A DNA stretch of 64,000 nucleotides from Paraburkholderia sp. BL9I2N2 (GCF_004339745.1 NZ_SMGP01000001.1:2852001-2916000), one strand, 5' to 3'. Shown: positions 51,106 through 61,154, counted from the first letter of the stretch. Numbers and translations are program-made. The notes: generated by a model not told the origin, from the sequence alone.

Positions 51106-52077
51106 ATGAATTATCGACGTCTGGGCCGTTCCGGCCTGCAAGTCAGCGAACTGTCCATCGGCTCGTGGGTCACCTACGGCAATCAGGTGGACACCCACGC
51201 GGCGCGCGAATCGCTCGCGGCCGCGCGCGACGCGGGAGTCAACTTCTTCGACAACGCCGAGGTCTATGCCGGCGGCAAGTCCGAAGAGATCATGGGCCAG
51301 GCGCTCAAGGAACTGGCGTGGCCGCGCGTGAGCTACGTAGTGTCGACGAAATTCTTCTGGGGACTCGCGGAAGCGCCGAACCAGTACCACACGCTGAACC
51401 GCAAATATCTGCTGAACGCGATCGACGCGTCGCTCAAACGGCTGCAGCTCGACTATGTCGATCTGGTGTTCTGTCATCGTCCCGACCCGAACACGCCGGT
51501 GGAGGAAACCGTCTGGGCCATGAGCGACATGATCACTCGCGGCAAGGCGCTGTACTGGGGCACGTCCGAATGGAGCGCCGATGAAATCCGCGCTGCTTAC
51601 GACATCGCGGAACGGCATCATCTGCACAAGCCGGTCATGGAGCAGCCGCAGTACAACCTGTTCCATCGCAACCGCGTCGAGCAGGAATACAAGCGGCTTT
51701 ACGAGGATATCGGCCTCGGGCTGACCACCTGGAGCCCGCTTGCATCCGGCTTGCTGACCGGCAAATACCGCGACGGCGTGCCGGCCGACAGCCGCGCGCA
51801 ATTGCAGGGCTACGACTGGCTGCGCAAGCAGGTCACCGACGCCGGCAAGAACAACGTGGTCGGCAAGCTCGGCGAAGTGGCCGATGAGTTGGGCTGCACC
51901 GTCGGTCAGCTCGCCATTGGCTGGATTCTGAAGAATCCCAATGTGAGTACGGTGATCACAGGTGCGTCACGGGTCGAACAGATCGGCGAGAACATGAAGT
52001 CCGCCGATGTAGCCGAGCGGATCACGCCGGAGATCAAAACCCGAATCGAGGAAATTATCGGCGACGCCCACGACTGA
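51106..52077 (+). CDS. Aldo-keto reductase, K-channel beta-subunit-like
   Basis: 323 aa (AKR6/AKR14 type). NADPH-dependent carbonyl reductase. Catalytic tetrad: Asp and Tyr in [17 protein letters not shown], Lys in VVSTKFFWG and His in [27 protein letters not shown] and the C-terminal [18 protein letters not shown] complete the family pattern. AAGGAGCAATGC precedes the ATG. Divergent from the hydroxybutyrate operon. Confidence 0.93.
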   Translation: MNYRRLGRSGLQVSELSIGSWVTYGNQVDTHAARESLAAARDAGVNFFDNAEVYAGGKSEEIMGQALKELAWPRVSYVVSTKFFWGLAEAPNQYHTLNRKYLLNAIDASLKRLQLDYVDLVFCHRPDPNTPVEETVWAMSDMITRGKALYWGTSEWSADEIRAAYDIAERHHLHKPVMEQPQYNLFHRNRVEQEYKRLYEDIGLGLTTWSPLASGLLTGKYRDGVPADSRAQLQGYDWLRKQVTDAGKNNVVGKLGEVADELGCTVGQLAIGWILKNPNVSTVITGASRVEQIGENMKSADVAERITPEIKTRIEEIIGDAHD

Positions 52078-52291
52078 CCGGACTCGCGTGACCGCGTAAC
52101 ATGGCCGTGGCGGCATCGCGGCTGTGTTACGCATGGAACTTGCTGCAATGCGCAGGGCGCGACGCGGTGTCGCGTACAATACGCGACCGCGCTGCACACC
52201 GGCGCTGTATGTCCGCGTTGTGCAGCCACATTGCAGCCGCATCGCCGAATCCGCCCTGGAGCGGCACGCCCTCTTTCAGCGTCTCCTCATC

Positions 52292-53137
52292 ATGCTCAGC
52301 TACCGCCACGCCTTTCATGCAGGCAATCACGCCGACGTTCTGAAACACGCCGTCGTGTTGCAGCTCCTGCGCTACCTCGGCCAGAAGGACAAGTCCTACT
52401 GGTATATCGACACGCATGCGGGCGCCGGCGTCTACTCGCTGAAGGAAGGTTACGCGACCAAAACCGGCGAGTTCCAGACCGGCATCGGCAAACTGTGGGG
52501 ACGCAACGATCTGCCGCCGATGTTCGCCGACTACGTCGACGAAGTGAGCGCGCTCAATCCGGACGGCCAGCTGCGCTTCTATCCCGGCTCGCCGTATATC
52601 GCGTGGCGGCAGATGCGCGAACAGGACCGCATGCGTCTGTTCGAGCTGCACACCACCGAAATCGACGTGCTGCGCCACAATTTCCGCGACGCGGGCCGCC
52701 GCGCCATGCTCTATGCGGGGGACGGCTTCGACGGCATTCTTGCCTTGTTGCCGCCGGCCCCACGCCGCGCACTGGTGCTGCTCGATCCGTCGTATGAGGA
52801 CAAGCGCGACTACACGCGCACACTGCGCTGCGTCGAAGAAAGCCTGAAGCGGTTTCCGACCGGTACGTATGCGGTCTGGTATCCGCAGGTGAGACGCCCT
52901 GAGTCGCAGCGCTTCCCCGATCAACTGAAGAAGCTGCAGGACCGGAACTGGCTGCACGTGAGTCTGACTGTCAGCAATCCGCCAGAAGATGGTTTTGGGC
53001 TTTTCGGCAGCGGCATGTTCATTCTGAACCCGCCGTATACGCTGGCAAAAACGTTGAAGGACCAGATGCCCTGGCTCGTCAACGCGCTTGGCGAGGACAA
53101 GGCCGCGCAGTTCAAGGTGGAGTATCGCGGCGACTGA
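52292..53137 (+). CDS. rlmJ: 23S rRNA (adenine2030-N6)-methyltransferase RlmJ
   Basis: 281 aa, matching E. coli RlmJ in length. It starts MLSYRHAFHAGNHADVLKH, a nearly invariant N-terminus of the family. The SAM site is YIDTHAGAGVY and the catalytic motif IV is LLDPSYEDKRDY (DPPY-type). The ATG at 52292 is chosen because the family N-terminus begins there. A longer upstream open frame is not coding. Confidence 0.94.
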   Translation: MLSYRHAFHAGNHADVLKHAVVLQLLRYLGQKDKSYWYIDTHAGAGVYSLKEGYATKTGEFQTGIGKLWGRNDLPPMFADYVDEVSALNPDGQLRFYPGSPYIAWRQMREQDRMRLFELHTTEIDVLRHNFRDAGRRAMLYAGDGFDGILALLPPAPRRALVLLDPSYEDKRDYTRTLRCVEESLKRFPTGTYAVWYPQVRRPESQRFPDQLKKLQDRNWLHVSLTVSNPPEDGFGLFGSGMFILNPPYTLAKTLKDQMPWLVNALGEDKAAQFKVEYRGD

Positions 53138-53307
53138 GCTTCTTATTGTGGGAAGCGAGCTTTTTCGGCTGTGAGCTTTTGTCGGCTACGAGTTTTTGTG
53201 GCCTCCGAGCTTACGCGGTTCGTCGAGCCATCCTAACGTTGTCACCGGCCACGCGCGCACGACGCGCGCAGCCGGTGCGGCTGCTCAGTCAGTCCGGGCC
53301 GCGCCGC

Positions 53308-54348
53308 CTACTTGAGTTGCGCGTCAGCCTTCCGGGCGAAGTCGTTGGTATAGGTCGCGTTCAGGTCGATCTTTTTCGGATCGAGCCGGCTATCGAACGA
53401 CGACAACGCGCGCAATGACGTCGCCGGACCGTCCGCGGGCATCAAGCCGTCCGGAGAATAGGCGTCGCGCACGTTGTGGAAGGCCTCCACATAGAGCGCC
53501 GAGTCGTTGAGCAGATAAGCCGGCGGCACCATCTTCAGCAGATCGGCATCGCTCGCGGTCTGCAGCCAGTGATCCGCGCGCACGATGGCATTGGCCAGCG
53601 CCTGCGTCGTCTTCGGATACTTCTGGATGAAATTGTCCGAGGCATAGAGCGTCGCCGCCGGCATCGTTCCGCCGAATACCTCTTGCGTGCCCTTCACCGT
53701 GCGCGTATCGACCAGCACCTTGATCGCGCCACTGCGCGTCAGTTTGGTCATCATCGGATCGACGTTGGAGAGCGCGTCGATCTGGCCGCCGCTTACCGCG
53801 GCGAGCACGGAGGCGCCGCTGCCCACGCCGATCGCTGAAATCTCGTTGCGCTGCACGCCGGCTTTGCGCAAAGCCACGGTGAGCACGAGATCCGTCGACG
53901 ATCCCGGCGCGCTCACGCCGACTTTCGCGCCTTTGAAGTCCGCCAAAGTCTTGAGCTGGTCCGCCTTCGACTTCAACACGGCAACGACGATCTGCGGCGC
54001 GCGTCCCATCAACACGAACGCCCGGTAGTGCTGCCCTTTCTCCTGCATGAACAGCGTGTGCTCGAATGCGCCGGCACCCACGTCGGCGCTGCCGCCCACC
54101 ACCGCTTCCAGCGCCTTCGATCCGCCCGCGAAATCCTCGAGCGTGACGTCGAGGCCTTCGTCCTTGAAGTAGCCCAACTGTTGCGCAGCGAGCACCGGCA
54201 GATAGTAGAGGCCCGGCAGACCACCGACTGCCATCGTCAGCGTGGGCTTTTCCGGTGTGTCTTTGGCGAGCGCGGCGCCAGGCAGCGCGACCAGTGCAAG
54301 CAGCGTGACGCAGGCGCCGGCGGCCTGCCGCATCCAGTGAGTCGGCAT
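53308..54348 (-). CDS. Orphan ABC-transporter substrate-binding protein (NMT1/SsuA/TauA-like)
   Basis: 346 aa. Signal peptide about 1-27 (ACVTLLALVALPGAALAKD). The periplasmic-binding fold has YYLPVLAAQQLGYFKDEGLDVTLEDFAGGSKALEA (seen as LAAQQLGYFKDEGLDVTLED) and GAKVGVSAPGSSTDLVL, as in nitrate/sulfonate/thiamine-precursor binders. AAGGAG precedes the ATG at 54348. No ATPase or permease gene is adjacent, so the partner transporter must be elsewhere. Confidence 0.9.
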   Translation of the reverse strand: MPTHWMRQAAGACVTLLALVALPGAALAKDTPEKPTLTMAVGGLPGLYYLPVLAAQQLGYFKDEGLDVTLEDFAGGSKALEAVVGGSADVGAGAFEHTLFMQEKGQHYRAFVLMGRAPQIVVAVLKSKADQLKTLADFKGAKVGVSAPGSSTDLVLTVALRKAGVQRNEISAIGVGSGASVLAAVSGGQIDALSNVDPMMTKLTRSGAIKVLVDTRTVKGTQEVFGGTMPAATLYASDNFIQKYPKTTQALANAIVRADHWLQTASDADLLKMVPPAYLLNDSALYVEAFHNVRDAYSPDGLMPADGPATSLRALSSFDSRLDPKKIDLNATYTNDFARKADAQLK

Positions 54349-54692
54349 TCGATGTCTCCTTATTCTGTTTTTCGTTCGATACGGTGGCGCCGGGCTTGAT
54401 GTGGGGCCCGCGTCGCTAGCGAGAGACCGCGCGATGATTGTCGTCGGACGGTTTCGCGCGCGCCATGCGCCCAAACCCCAATGGCGCACGCAGCGAGTCG
54501 GCGCATATGTCCGATCCCGTGCCTGTGCTCACGCCCAGCAATCACGCGCTGCCGTCGTCGGCGTGCAAGGCGGGGCTGCGTTAATCGCGGGCGTACTCGC
54601 GCAGGCGTCCACGAGGCGGTGGGATTAGCCGCGCACCCGAAGGATCAACGGATATGGAAGAGAGCCGGCGGGAACGGCCGCGTCGCGAGCAT
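54349..54692. other. Intergenic region before the binding-protein gene
   Basis: 344 bp between the orphan binding protein and a secreted hypothetical protein. Several frames are open but GC-rich and without coding character. No hairpin or promoter clear enough to list. Confidence 0.4.
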
Positions 54693-55037
54693 TTATTGCG
54701 GCCGGGGCACTGGACGAGGCTGCGGTTGCGGCAGCGGCATGCCTCCGCCCGCAGGCAACTGGATATAAGGCGCAACGACGATCGGGATTGTCGAATTCGG
54801 CGCCAGTTCGGCCGGCGTCGCGATGGGCTGCGCTTCGACGATCGGCTGATGCGAAAGCGGCGCGGTCTGCAGCACGGTGCCGCTCTGGCCGTCGTTGATG
54901 CCGTTCTGCGAGTCGAGAATCACCGGCTTGCGCGCACTGGTCGACGCAGCACAAGCGCTCGACATGGCAAAAACCGTGGTCAGCGAGGCTGCAATGGTCA
55001 CGGCCAGGAGGGATTTGAGCGGGCGAACAGGTGACAT
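54693..55037 (-). CDS. Secreted proline-rich hypothetical protein
   Basis: 114 aa. Signal peptide with cleavage around residue 31 (LLAVTIAASLTTVFAMSSACA). The mature part is low complexity, ending in a Pro/Gln/Arg tail (MPLPQPQPRPVPRPQ). No domain recognised. Codon use is chromosomal. Probably periplasmic or cell-envelope associated. Confidence 0.65.
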   Translation of the reverse strand: MSPVRPLKSLLAVTIAASLTTVFAMSSACAASTSARKPVILDSQNGINDGQSGTVLQTAPLSHQPIVEAQPIATPAELAPNSTIPIVVAPYIQLPAGGGMPLPQPQPRPVPRPQ

Positions 55038-55182
55038 GGGCGGACCGGTTGAGTGTGGGAAAGCCGGATTTCGCAGAAAACGCTTTACCTTACCGCGACG
55101 GTCGCCGCGAGGCTAGTCGATATTCGCCACAAATAGCCCGCAGACGCCGTCGGACTGAAATTTTCGACGTCCAGATGTGACA

Positions 55183-55204
55183 AAGCCCCGCATGGACGGG
55201 GCTT
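55183..55204 (-). terminator. Terminator downstream of DUF3563 gene
   Basis: GCCCCG (55185-55190) and CGGGGC (55197-55202) with a 6-base loop, flanked by AA/TT pairs and a short T-stretch on the minus strand. Confidence 0.6.
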
Positions 55205-55267
55205 GACGCTTTTACTGCCGTGGCTGCGCGACAAGCGCTGCCGGGTCAAACTTGATGCAGTTGAAAC

Positions 55268-55414
55268 TTACAGCGAGTAGCCGTTGGTTTCGAGCGAGCG
55301 GATGCGCTGTTCGAGCTGGACGATATCCGACGACGACGCCAGATAGGCTTCGCGGCGGGTGCGTTCAGCGGTTTCAAACCAGGTGCTCAGCTTTTCAAGT
55401 ACGTATGCAAACAT
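55268..55414 (-). CDS. DUF3563 family small protein
   Basis: 48 aa: MFAYVLEKLSTWFETAERTR, an acidic/helical middle and the end LETNGYSL. This matches DUF3563, a small family abundant in Burkholderia, with the YLASS...LE/QRIRSLE helix. TTGGAGAAC precedes the ATG at 55414. Function unknown. Confidence 0.85.
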   Translation of the reverse strand: MFAYVLEKLSTWFETAERTRREAYLASSSDIVQLEQRIRSLETNGYSL

Positions 55415-55719
55415 GATGTTCTCCAAGGATCAGATTGAATCCCCGGTGGATTGGGCATCAGGGATTTCCCGTAAAAGGGTTAACCCGGATTATAGCCCTA
55501 TAGCGCAACCTGACTAGTGAAATGCCCGCATGACGTGCATTCCGTTTTGGAATGGTGCACGAGAGCGGTGCACGTAACTAGTTGATTTGGCTTAAATTGA
55601 GACGGATTTTTTGCAAAAATCGATACCGCCCCATATTTTAACGCACGATATTGGTGCAAATGTCGATTGGGTCGCAATTAACTCAGCTAGAGGTTGCGGC
55701 GAACGCCAAAAAGACCATC
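55415..55719. other. Intergenic region between DUF3563 and cueR
   Basis: 305 bp, locally A/T-rich. It contains a hairpin with arms GTGCATTCC and GGAATGGTGCAC (about 55537-55560) and a second GTGCAC at 55569. These may be a regulatory or terminator structure. No ORF is convincing. Confidence 0.4.
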
Positions 55720-56142
55720 TCAAATTGGATGACAACCCTGTCCTGAGACCAGATCGGTATCCGCGAGTCGCTCGATGATCGGACAATCGGGGCGGTCGTC
55801 GCCGTGACAATGGTCGGCCAGGTGCGCCAGTGTGTCGCGCATGTCGGTCAGTTCAGCGATGCGGCGATCCAGCTCCGCAACGTGTTCCAACGCAATCGTC
55901 TTCACTTCGGCACTGGCGCGCGAGCGGTCGTGCCACAGCGCCAGCAGCCGTCGAATGTCTTCGACCAGAAAGCCAAGCCGGCGCGCCTGGCGAATGAAGC
56001 GCAACGAATGCACCTCTTGCGGGCCGTATACGCGGTAACCGGCGCTCGTGCGCGATTTCGCCGCCAGCAAGTCGACGCTTTCGTAGTAGCGAATCATTTT
56101 CGCCGTGACGCCCGACGCGCGGGCTGCTTCACCGATATTCAT
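55720..56142 (-). CDS. cueR: CueR, copper-responsive MerR-family activator
   Basis: 140 aa. The MerR HTH (MNIGEAARASGVTAKMIRYYESVDLL) is followed by a dimerisation helix and the metal-binding loop CHGDDRPDC, with two cysteines spaced as in CueR, binding Cu(I) or Ag(I). The gene is divergent from copZ; a perfect palindrome lies between them. It would activate copZ, and perhaps other copper-tolerance genes, when Cu(I) rises. Confidence 0.93.
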   Translation of the reverse strand: MNIGEAARASGVTAKMIRYYESVDLLAAKSRTSAGYRVYGPQEVHSLRFIRQARRLGFLVEDIRRLLALWHDRSRASAEVKTIALEHVAELDRRIAELTDMRDTLAHLADHCHGDDRPDCPIIERLADTDLVSGQGCHPI

Positions 56143-56173
56143 GGCTCTTTCCCCAGTCTATGTACGTCGATCG

Positions 56174-56200
56174 TACACCTTCCCATGATGGGAAGGTGTA
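56174..56200. promoter_or_regulatory. CueR operator between cueR and copZ
   Basis: A perfect 27-bp palindrome of 13-bp arms (TACACCTTCCCAT and its complement) around one G. The inner ACCTTCCCATGATGGGAAGG is the CueR-type operator seen at copper promoters. It lies 68 bp upstream of copZ and 32 bp from the cueR start. Confidence 0.9.
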
Positions 56201-56267
56201 CCACTCAATTGCGAATCGGCAGGCATAATTCAACCATCGCACTATCCATTTTTCCGAGGCAATCCCG

Positions 56268-56519
56268 ATGACAATCGAATTCCAGGTAGAAGGCATGAGC
56301 TGCCAGCACTGTGTGGCGGCGGTTACGAACGCAATCCGCGAACACGATGAAGCCGCGAAAGTCCACGTCGATCTGGCATCCGGGCGAGTGGCGATCGAAT
56401 CGGCGCAACCGGCTGAGACGCTGAAGGCCGCCATCGACGAGGCCGGATACACGGTGACGGGCATCGCGAATGGCGCGTCAAACGACACGACAAACGGCGC
56501 GTCCGGCGCCGCCCGGTGA
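56268..56519 (+). CDS. copZ: CopZ-like copper chaperone (HMA domain)
   Basis: 83 aa. A single heavy-metal-associated domain with the M-x-C-x-x-C motif as GMSCQHCVAAVT, beta-alpha-beta-beta-alpha-beta layout to about residue 65, then a low-complexity Asn/Gly/Ala/Thr tail of about 15 residues. Delivers Cu(I) to a P-type ATPase or to CueR. Preceded by the CueR operator; the SDR gene starts 13 bp after its stop. Confidence 0.92.
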   Translation: MTIEFQVEGMSCQHCVAAVTNAIREHDEAAKVHVDLASGRVAIESAQPAETLKAAIDEAGYTVTGIANGASNDTTNGASGAAR

Positions 56520-56532
56520 GCGAGTTCACGTC

Positions 56533-57447
56533 ATGTTCAAAGTTGCCGTCATTGGTGCCTCAGGGCTGCTTGGCCGCGCGCTCGTCGACGAACTGGCGCA
56601 GCAGACCGGCTGGCAAGTCGTCGCCACAGCTTTCAGCCGGCTGGCGCCGGGCACGGTCGCGCTGGATATTCGCGACGCGCAGGCAGTCGAGCAGTTCGTC
56701 GAGCGCGAAGCGCCGGACGCGCTCGTGATTGCCGCGGCGGAGCGTCGGCCGGACGTGTGCGAGCATGATCCCGCGCTGGCCCGCGCGCTGAACGTCGACG
56801 CGGTGCGCACCCTTGCCGCGGCGGCGAACCGGCGCGGCGCATGGACGCTGTCGATCTCCACCGATTACGTGTTCGACGGCACGCACCCGCCCTACCAGCA
56901 CGATTCCGCGCCCGCGCCACTCAACGCCTATGGGCGCAGCAAGCTCGAAGGCGAGCGCGCGTTGACTGAATCGACCGACCTCGGCTGCGTGCTGCGTTTG
57001 CCGTTGCTGTACGGGCCGATCGTCAGTTGGGCGGAGTCTGCCGTGACGAGTCTCGTGCCGGCGATCGCCGCGTCGGCCACGCCCGATGGCAAACCCGCCG
57101 TCATGGATGCATGGGCGATCCGTTATCCCACCTTCACGCCGGACGTCGCGTTCGTGATCCGGCAAATGCTCGAACGGCATGCGCGGGGCGACGCGATCCG
57201 CGGCATCGTGCAATGGTCCGGCGGCGAACCGATGAACAAGTACGAAATCGCCCTGCGCCTTGCCGAAGCGTTGCAAGTCGGCGCGCATCTGACGCCGCAA
57301 CACACGCCGACCGATGCGACGCCGCGCCCGCATAACTGCCACCTGGCTTCGAGCCGGCTCGAGGCGCTCGGGATCGGCCGCCGCACACCGTTCGATACGG
57401 CGATCCGGCAGGTGTTAGCCGTGTTTCCGTGGCGAGGTGCCGAATAG
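56533..57447 (+). CDS. Extended SDR, dTDP-4-dehydrorhamnose-reductase-like
   Basis: 304 aa. Rossmann start KVAVIGASGLLGRALVDEL, and the SDR catalytic region LSISTDYVFDGTHPPY (Ser, Tyr nearby) with AYGRSKLEGERAL (Tyr/Lys), as in RmlD and MAT2B-like reductases. Start 56533. It follows copZ by 13 bp, but no rhamnose or S-layer genes are near, so a RmlD-type role is unproven; MAT2B-like proteins of this length are the alternative. Confidence 0.85.
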   Translation: MFKVAVIGASGLLGRALVDELAQQTGWQVVATAFSRLAPGTVALDIRDAQAVEQFVEREAPDALVIAAAERRPDVCEHDPALARALNVDAVRTLAAAANRRGAWTLSISTDYVFDGTHPPYQHDSAPAPLNAYGRSKLEGERALTESTDLGCVLRLPLLYGPIVSWAESAVTSLVPAIAASATPDGKPAVMDAWAIRYPTFTPDVAFVIRQMLERHARGDAIRGIVQWSGGEPMNKYEIALRLAEALQVGAHLTPQHTPTDATPRPHNCHLASSRLEALGIGRRTPFDTAIRQVLAVFPWRGAE

Positions 57448-57570
57448 GCGTAGAACGCCTCGTCTGGCAGATAGGGCTGGCCACGGCGGCACCCCGTGTC
57501 GCCATGAGTGCGATGCGCCGGCACGACGGCCTGATGGCGGTCGTGCGGGTTTAACAGCCGCAAGCCGCCC

Positions 57571-60500
57571 TCAATGAAAATCGCGGCTCGCCGTGGCCAG
57601 TTCACCCAGCCATTCGCTGTGGTCCTCGAGGCGATGGGCGACGAGATGGATCACCTCGCCTTTGTTTTTCCGTTTCGCTTTGCCTGCCTGGTTTGCGCTC
57701 ACGCCATTTCCGGCATGGTCGCCGCCGGTCGCCACGCCGTCGTCGCGCTGCAACACGCCGTAGACCGCGAGCAACGACGAGCCCAGCAAAACCTTGCGCT
57801 GCTTTTCCACTAGCGACGGCCAGACGATCACATTGATCGACCCGGTCTCGTCTTCGATGGAAACGAACACCGTGCCGTTTGCCGTGCCCGGCCGCTGCCG
57901 CACGGTAACGATGCCGCACGCTCGCGCCAGCGTGCCGTGCTGACACGCGGCGAGTTCGGCGGCCGTGCGAAAACGATGGTGAGCAAGGCGTGCGCGCAAC
58001 AACGCGAGCGGATGGCGATTGAGCGTGAGGCCGAGGCTCGCGTAGTCGTCGACGATTTCGCGGCTTTCGGCTGCCTGCGGCAACAGCAGCGGCGCTTCGG
58101 CGATCGGTGCGTCGCGCAGCAGTTTGGGCACCGTGTGCTGCGCCGTCACGGCCCACCATGCTTCGCGCCGATGTCCCGCGATACTGACCAGCGCGTTCGC
58201 CGCGGCAAGCGCTTCGAGATCGCGCCGCGTCAAGGCCGCACGGCGCGCCAGATCGTCGACATCGGTAAACTGCGCCTCGTCGCGTGCCGCCATGATGCGT
58301 TCGGCGGCCCCTTGTGCCAGCCCCTTGATCAGATGCATGCCGATGCGCACGGCGGGACCGCGAGCGCCATAGGTATCCGACGATTGAAACACGCGGGCAG
58401 TCAATCGCTGTGCCGCGCGCCGGACCGTCCTGCTCACCGTCAGGCGCCGCAGCGAAAGATCGCGCAATTGCTGCGCGGATAGTACGGCCTGTTGACGATG
58501 CAAACAGGTTTCGTCCGCTGAGATCCGCTGTCCTTCATGACCGCGTCTTTCGAATGTCGACTCCCAATCGCTCAGGGTCACGTCGGGCGGCAATACCTTG
58601 ACGCCGTGACGCTTCGCATCCTGAACGAGTTGCGACGGCGAATAAAACCCCAACGGCTGACTGTTCAGCAACCCCGCCAGAAAAGCTGCCGGTTCATAGC
58701 GCTTCAACCACGCGCTGAGATAAACGAGCAACGCGAAACTCGCCGCATGGCTCTCCGGAAAACCATACTCGCCGAAGCCTTCGATCTGTTTGCAGATACG
58801 GTCGATGAACTCCTGTTCATAACCGCGCGCCGACATGCGGTCGCTCAAATCCTTCTGATACTTCGCCAGGTTGCCGCTGCGACGCCATGCGGCCATCGCG
58901 CGCCGCAACTGATCGGCCTGCTCACCGGTATATTTCGCCGCAACCATCGCCAGATGCATGACCTGTTCCTGGAAAATCGGCACGCCGAGCGTACGTTCGA
59001 GTACGGGACGCAATTCATCCTTCGCGTAGTCAACCGGTTCGAGCCCCTGCTTGCGGCGCAGATAGGGATGCACCATGCCGCCCTGAATCGGCCCGGGCCG
59101 CACGATCGCCACTTCGATCACGAGATCGTAGTATTTGTTGGGCTTCAGGCGCGGCAGCATGCTTTGCTGCGCACGCGATTCGATCTGGAATACGCCGATC
59201 GTATCGGCATGGCCGCACATTTCGTAGACGGCGCGATCCTCGCGCGGAATATCCTGCACCCTGAACGTTGGAAAACCGCGCCTCAACGCGACGAATTCCA
59301 GCGCGCGTCTGATCGCCGACAACATGCCGAGCGCCAGCACGTCGACTTTCAGCAGCTTGAGCGCGTCGATATCGTCCTTGTCCCATTCGATCACGCTGCG
59401 GTCTTTCATCGTCGCGTTCTCGATCGGCACGAGTCGCGACAGCTTGTCTTTCGCGATCACAAAACCGCCGACGTGTTGCGACAGATGACGCGGAAAGCTG
59501 CGCAACTCCTGGGTCAAACGAATCAGGTTCCGCGTGATGTGCGAGTTGGCATCGAAGCCCGCTTCGGCCAGATATTTGGCGACTGCATCCGTGCCGTCCC
59601 ACCATTGTTGCGACTTGCTGATCCGCTCGATCAACGACGCCTCGAGACCCAGCGCCTTGCCGACGTCTTTCAGCGCACTACGCGCGTGATACGTAATCAG
59701 CGATGCAGTCAGGGCCGCCCGATGACGGCCGTACTTCGTGTAGATATATTGAATGACCTCTTCGCGCCGCTGATGCTCGAAGTCGACGTCGATATCAGGC
59801 GGCTCGTTACGCGCGCGAGAGATGAACCGCTCGATCAGCATGTTCATATGCACCGGATCGATTTCCGTCACGTGCAGGCAATAACAGACGATCGAATTCG
59901 CCGCCGAACCTCGCCCCTGGCAGAGAATGTTTCTGGAGCGCGCGAAACTCACGATATCGTGCACCGTCAGAAAATACTTTTCGTATTTCAGATCGGCGAT
60001 CAGCCCCAACTCCTTTTCGATCTGACCGATTCGCTTCAGGTCCATGCCTTTGGGCCAGCGCTCCATCGCACCGGCCATGACCAGCTTGCGCAGATAACTC
60101 GACGGCGACTCGCCGGCGGGCACCAGTTCTTCGGGATACTCGTACTTGAGTTCGTCGAGCGAGAAGCGGCATAGCGCGGCGATACGCAGCGTTTCTTCCA
60201 GCGTATCGTGCGGATACAGTTTGCCGAGCCGCACGCGCGTACGCATATGCCGCTCCGCATTCGCCTCGAGCGCGTGGCCGCATTGCGATAGCGGCGTAAC
60301 GAGGCCGATGGCTGTCATTGTGTCCTGCAAAGGCTTGCGCGATCGGGCATGCATGAGAACGCCGCCCGCCGCGACCAGCGGCAAACCACTCGCTTTTGAA
60401 ATCATGCGCAGGGCGTCGATCTGAAGATCGTCGCCGCCCGTTTGCCAGAGTTCGAGCGCGATCCATGCCCGTTGTGCAGCGAACGATGCGAGCCAATGCG

Positions 60501-61149
60501 CGCAACGCAGCGTATGCGAGAGCGTCGCCGCGCGCTGCGGCACGAGCATCAGGACGCAATCGGGCAACGTCTTCAGATGTGCCAGATGAGGCAAGGAGTC
60601 GGTGAAGTCGGACGGACCGAGGCGATAACTGCCTTTGTCCGCACGCGAGCGGGCTAGCGTAATCAGCTCGGAAAGATTGCCGTAACCGTTGCGGTTGGTT
60701 GCTAGCGCGACCAGGGTGCAGAAAGGCTCGCCGGTTTCGTCGGTCAGATTGAGTTCGCTGCCGATGATCAGTTGAGGGAGGGGTTTTAGTGCCTCGGTTT
60801 CCGAGGCTTCCACGGTTTCCTGTTGCGACGTTCCGGTTTTTGTCGCGTCTTCCAAAGGCGCTTCCGGTTGCGCAGCCTTGGCCTTTTCCTCGCGCTCTTT
60901 CTGCTGACGGTCCCGCTCCGCTTTGATTTCCCTCAACGCCGTGTGGGCGCGCACGACGCCTGCCAATGAGCATTCATCGGTGATGGCGAGCGCGCAGTAG
61001 CCGCGCGACATCGCCTGCTCGACGAGTTCATGAGGATGCGACGCGCCACGCAGAAAAGAGAAATTAGTCAGGCAATGCAATTCCGCATACGCCGGCAACT
61101 GGGTGGCGAGCGGCGGCTGCGCGAGGAATGATGGCTGGGTTAGAGGCAT
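57571..61149 (-). CDS. dnaE2: Error-prone DNA polymerase DnaE2 (ImuC)
   Basis: 1192 aa. C-family polymerase for SOS-induced mutagenesis. The PHP domain starts at YAELHCLTNFSFLRGASHPHELVEQA (seen as YAELHCLTNFSFLRGASHP). The polymerase Asp triad region is NEPPDIDVDFEHQRRE, and the C-terminal OB-fold is at GTVFVSIEDETGSINVIVWP. About 55 residues of Lys/Glu-rich insertion (about 86-140) lie in the PHP domain, making it longer than the usual 1030-1090 aa. The ATG at 61149 is used. It starts 5 bp after the imuB stop, so it is the last gene of imuA-imuB-dnaE2. Confidence 0.96.
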   Translation of the reverse strand: MPLTQPSFLAQPPLATQLPAYAELHCLTNFSFLRGASHPHELVEQAMSRGYCALAITDECSLAGVVRAHTALREIKAERDRQQKEREEKAKAAQPEAPLEDATKTGTSQQETVEASETEALKPLPQLIIGSELNLTDETGEPFCTLVALATNRNGYGNLSELITLARSRADKGSYRLGPSDFTDSLPHLAHLKTLPDCVLMLVPQRAATLSHTLRCAHWLASFAAQRAWIALELWQTGGDDLQIDALRMISKASGLPLVAAGGVLMHARSRKPLQDTMTAIGLVTPLSQCGHALEANAERHMRTRVRLGKLYPHDTLEETLRIAALCRFSLDELKYEYPEELVPAGESPSSYLRKLVMAGAMERWPKGMDLKRIGQIEKELGLIADLKYEKYFLTVHDIVSFARSRNILCQGRGSAANSIVCYCLHVTEIDPVHMNMLIERFISRARNEPPDIDVDFEHQRREEVIQYIYTKYGRHRAALTASLITYHARSALKDVGKALGLEASLIERISKSQQWWDGTDAVAKYLAEAGFDANSHITRNLIRLTQELRSFPRHLSQHVGGFVIAKDKLSRLVPIENATMKDRSVIEWDKDDIDALKLLKVDVLALGMLSAIRRALEFVALRRGFPTFRVQDIPREDRAVYEMCGHADTIGVFQIESRAQQSMLPRLKPNKYYDLVIEVAIVRPGPIQGGMVHPYLRRKQGLEPVDYAKDELRPVLERTLGVPIFQEQVMHLAMVAAKYTGEQADQLRRAMAAWRRSGNLAKYQKDLSDRMSARGYEQEFIDRICKQIEGFGEYGFPESHAASFALLVYLSAWLKRYEPAAFLAGLLNSQPLGFYSPSQLVQDAKRHGVKVLPPDVTLSDWESTFERRGHEGQRISADETCLHRQQAVLSAQQLRDLSLRRLTVSRTVRRAAQRLTARVFQSSDTYGARGPAVRIGMHLIKGLAQGAAERIMAARDEAQFTDVDDLARRAALTRRDLEALAAANALVSIAGHRREAWWAVTAQHTVPKLLRDAPIAEAPLLLPQAAESREIVDDYASLGLTLNRHPLALLRARLAHHRFRTAAELAACQHGTLARACGIVTVRQRPGTANGTVFVSIEDETGSINVIVWPSLVEKQRKVLLGSSLLAVYGVLQRDDGVATGGDHAGNGVSANQAGKAKRKNKGEVIHLVAHRLEDHSEWLGELATASRDFH

Positions 61150-61154
61150 GATGG

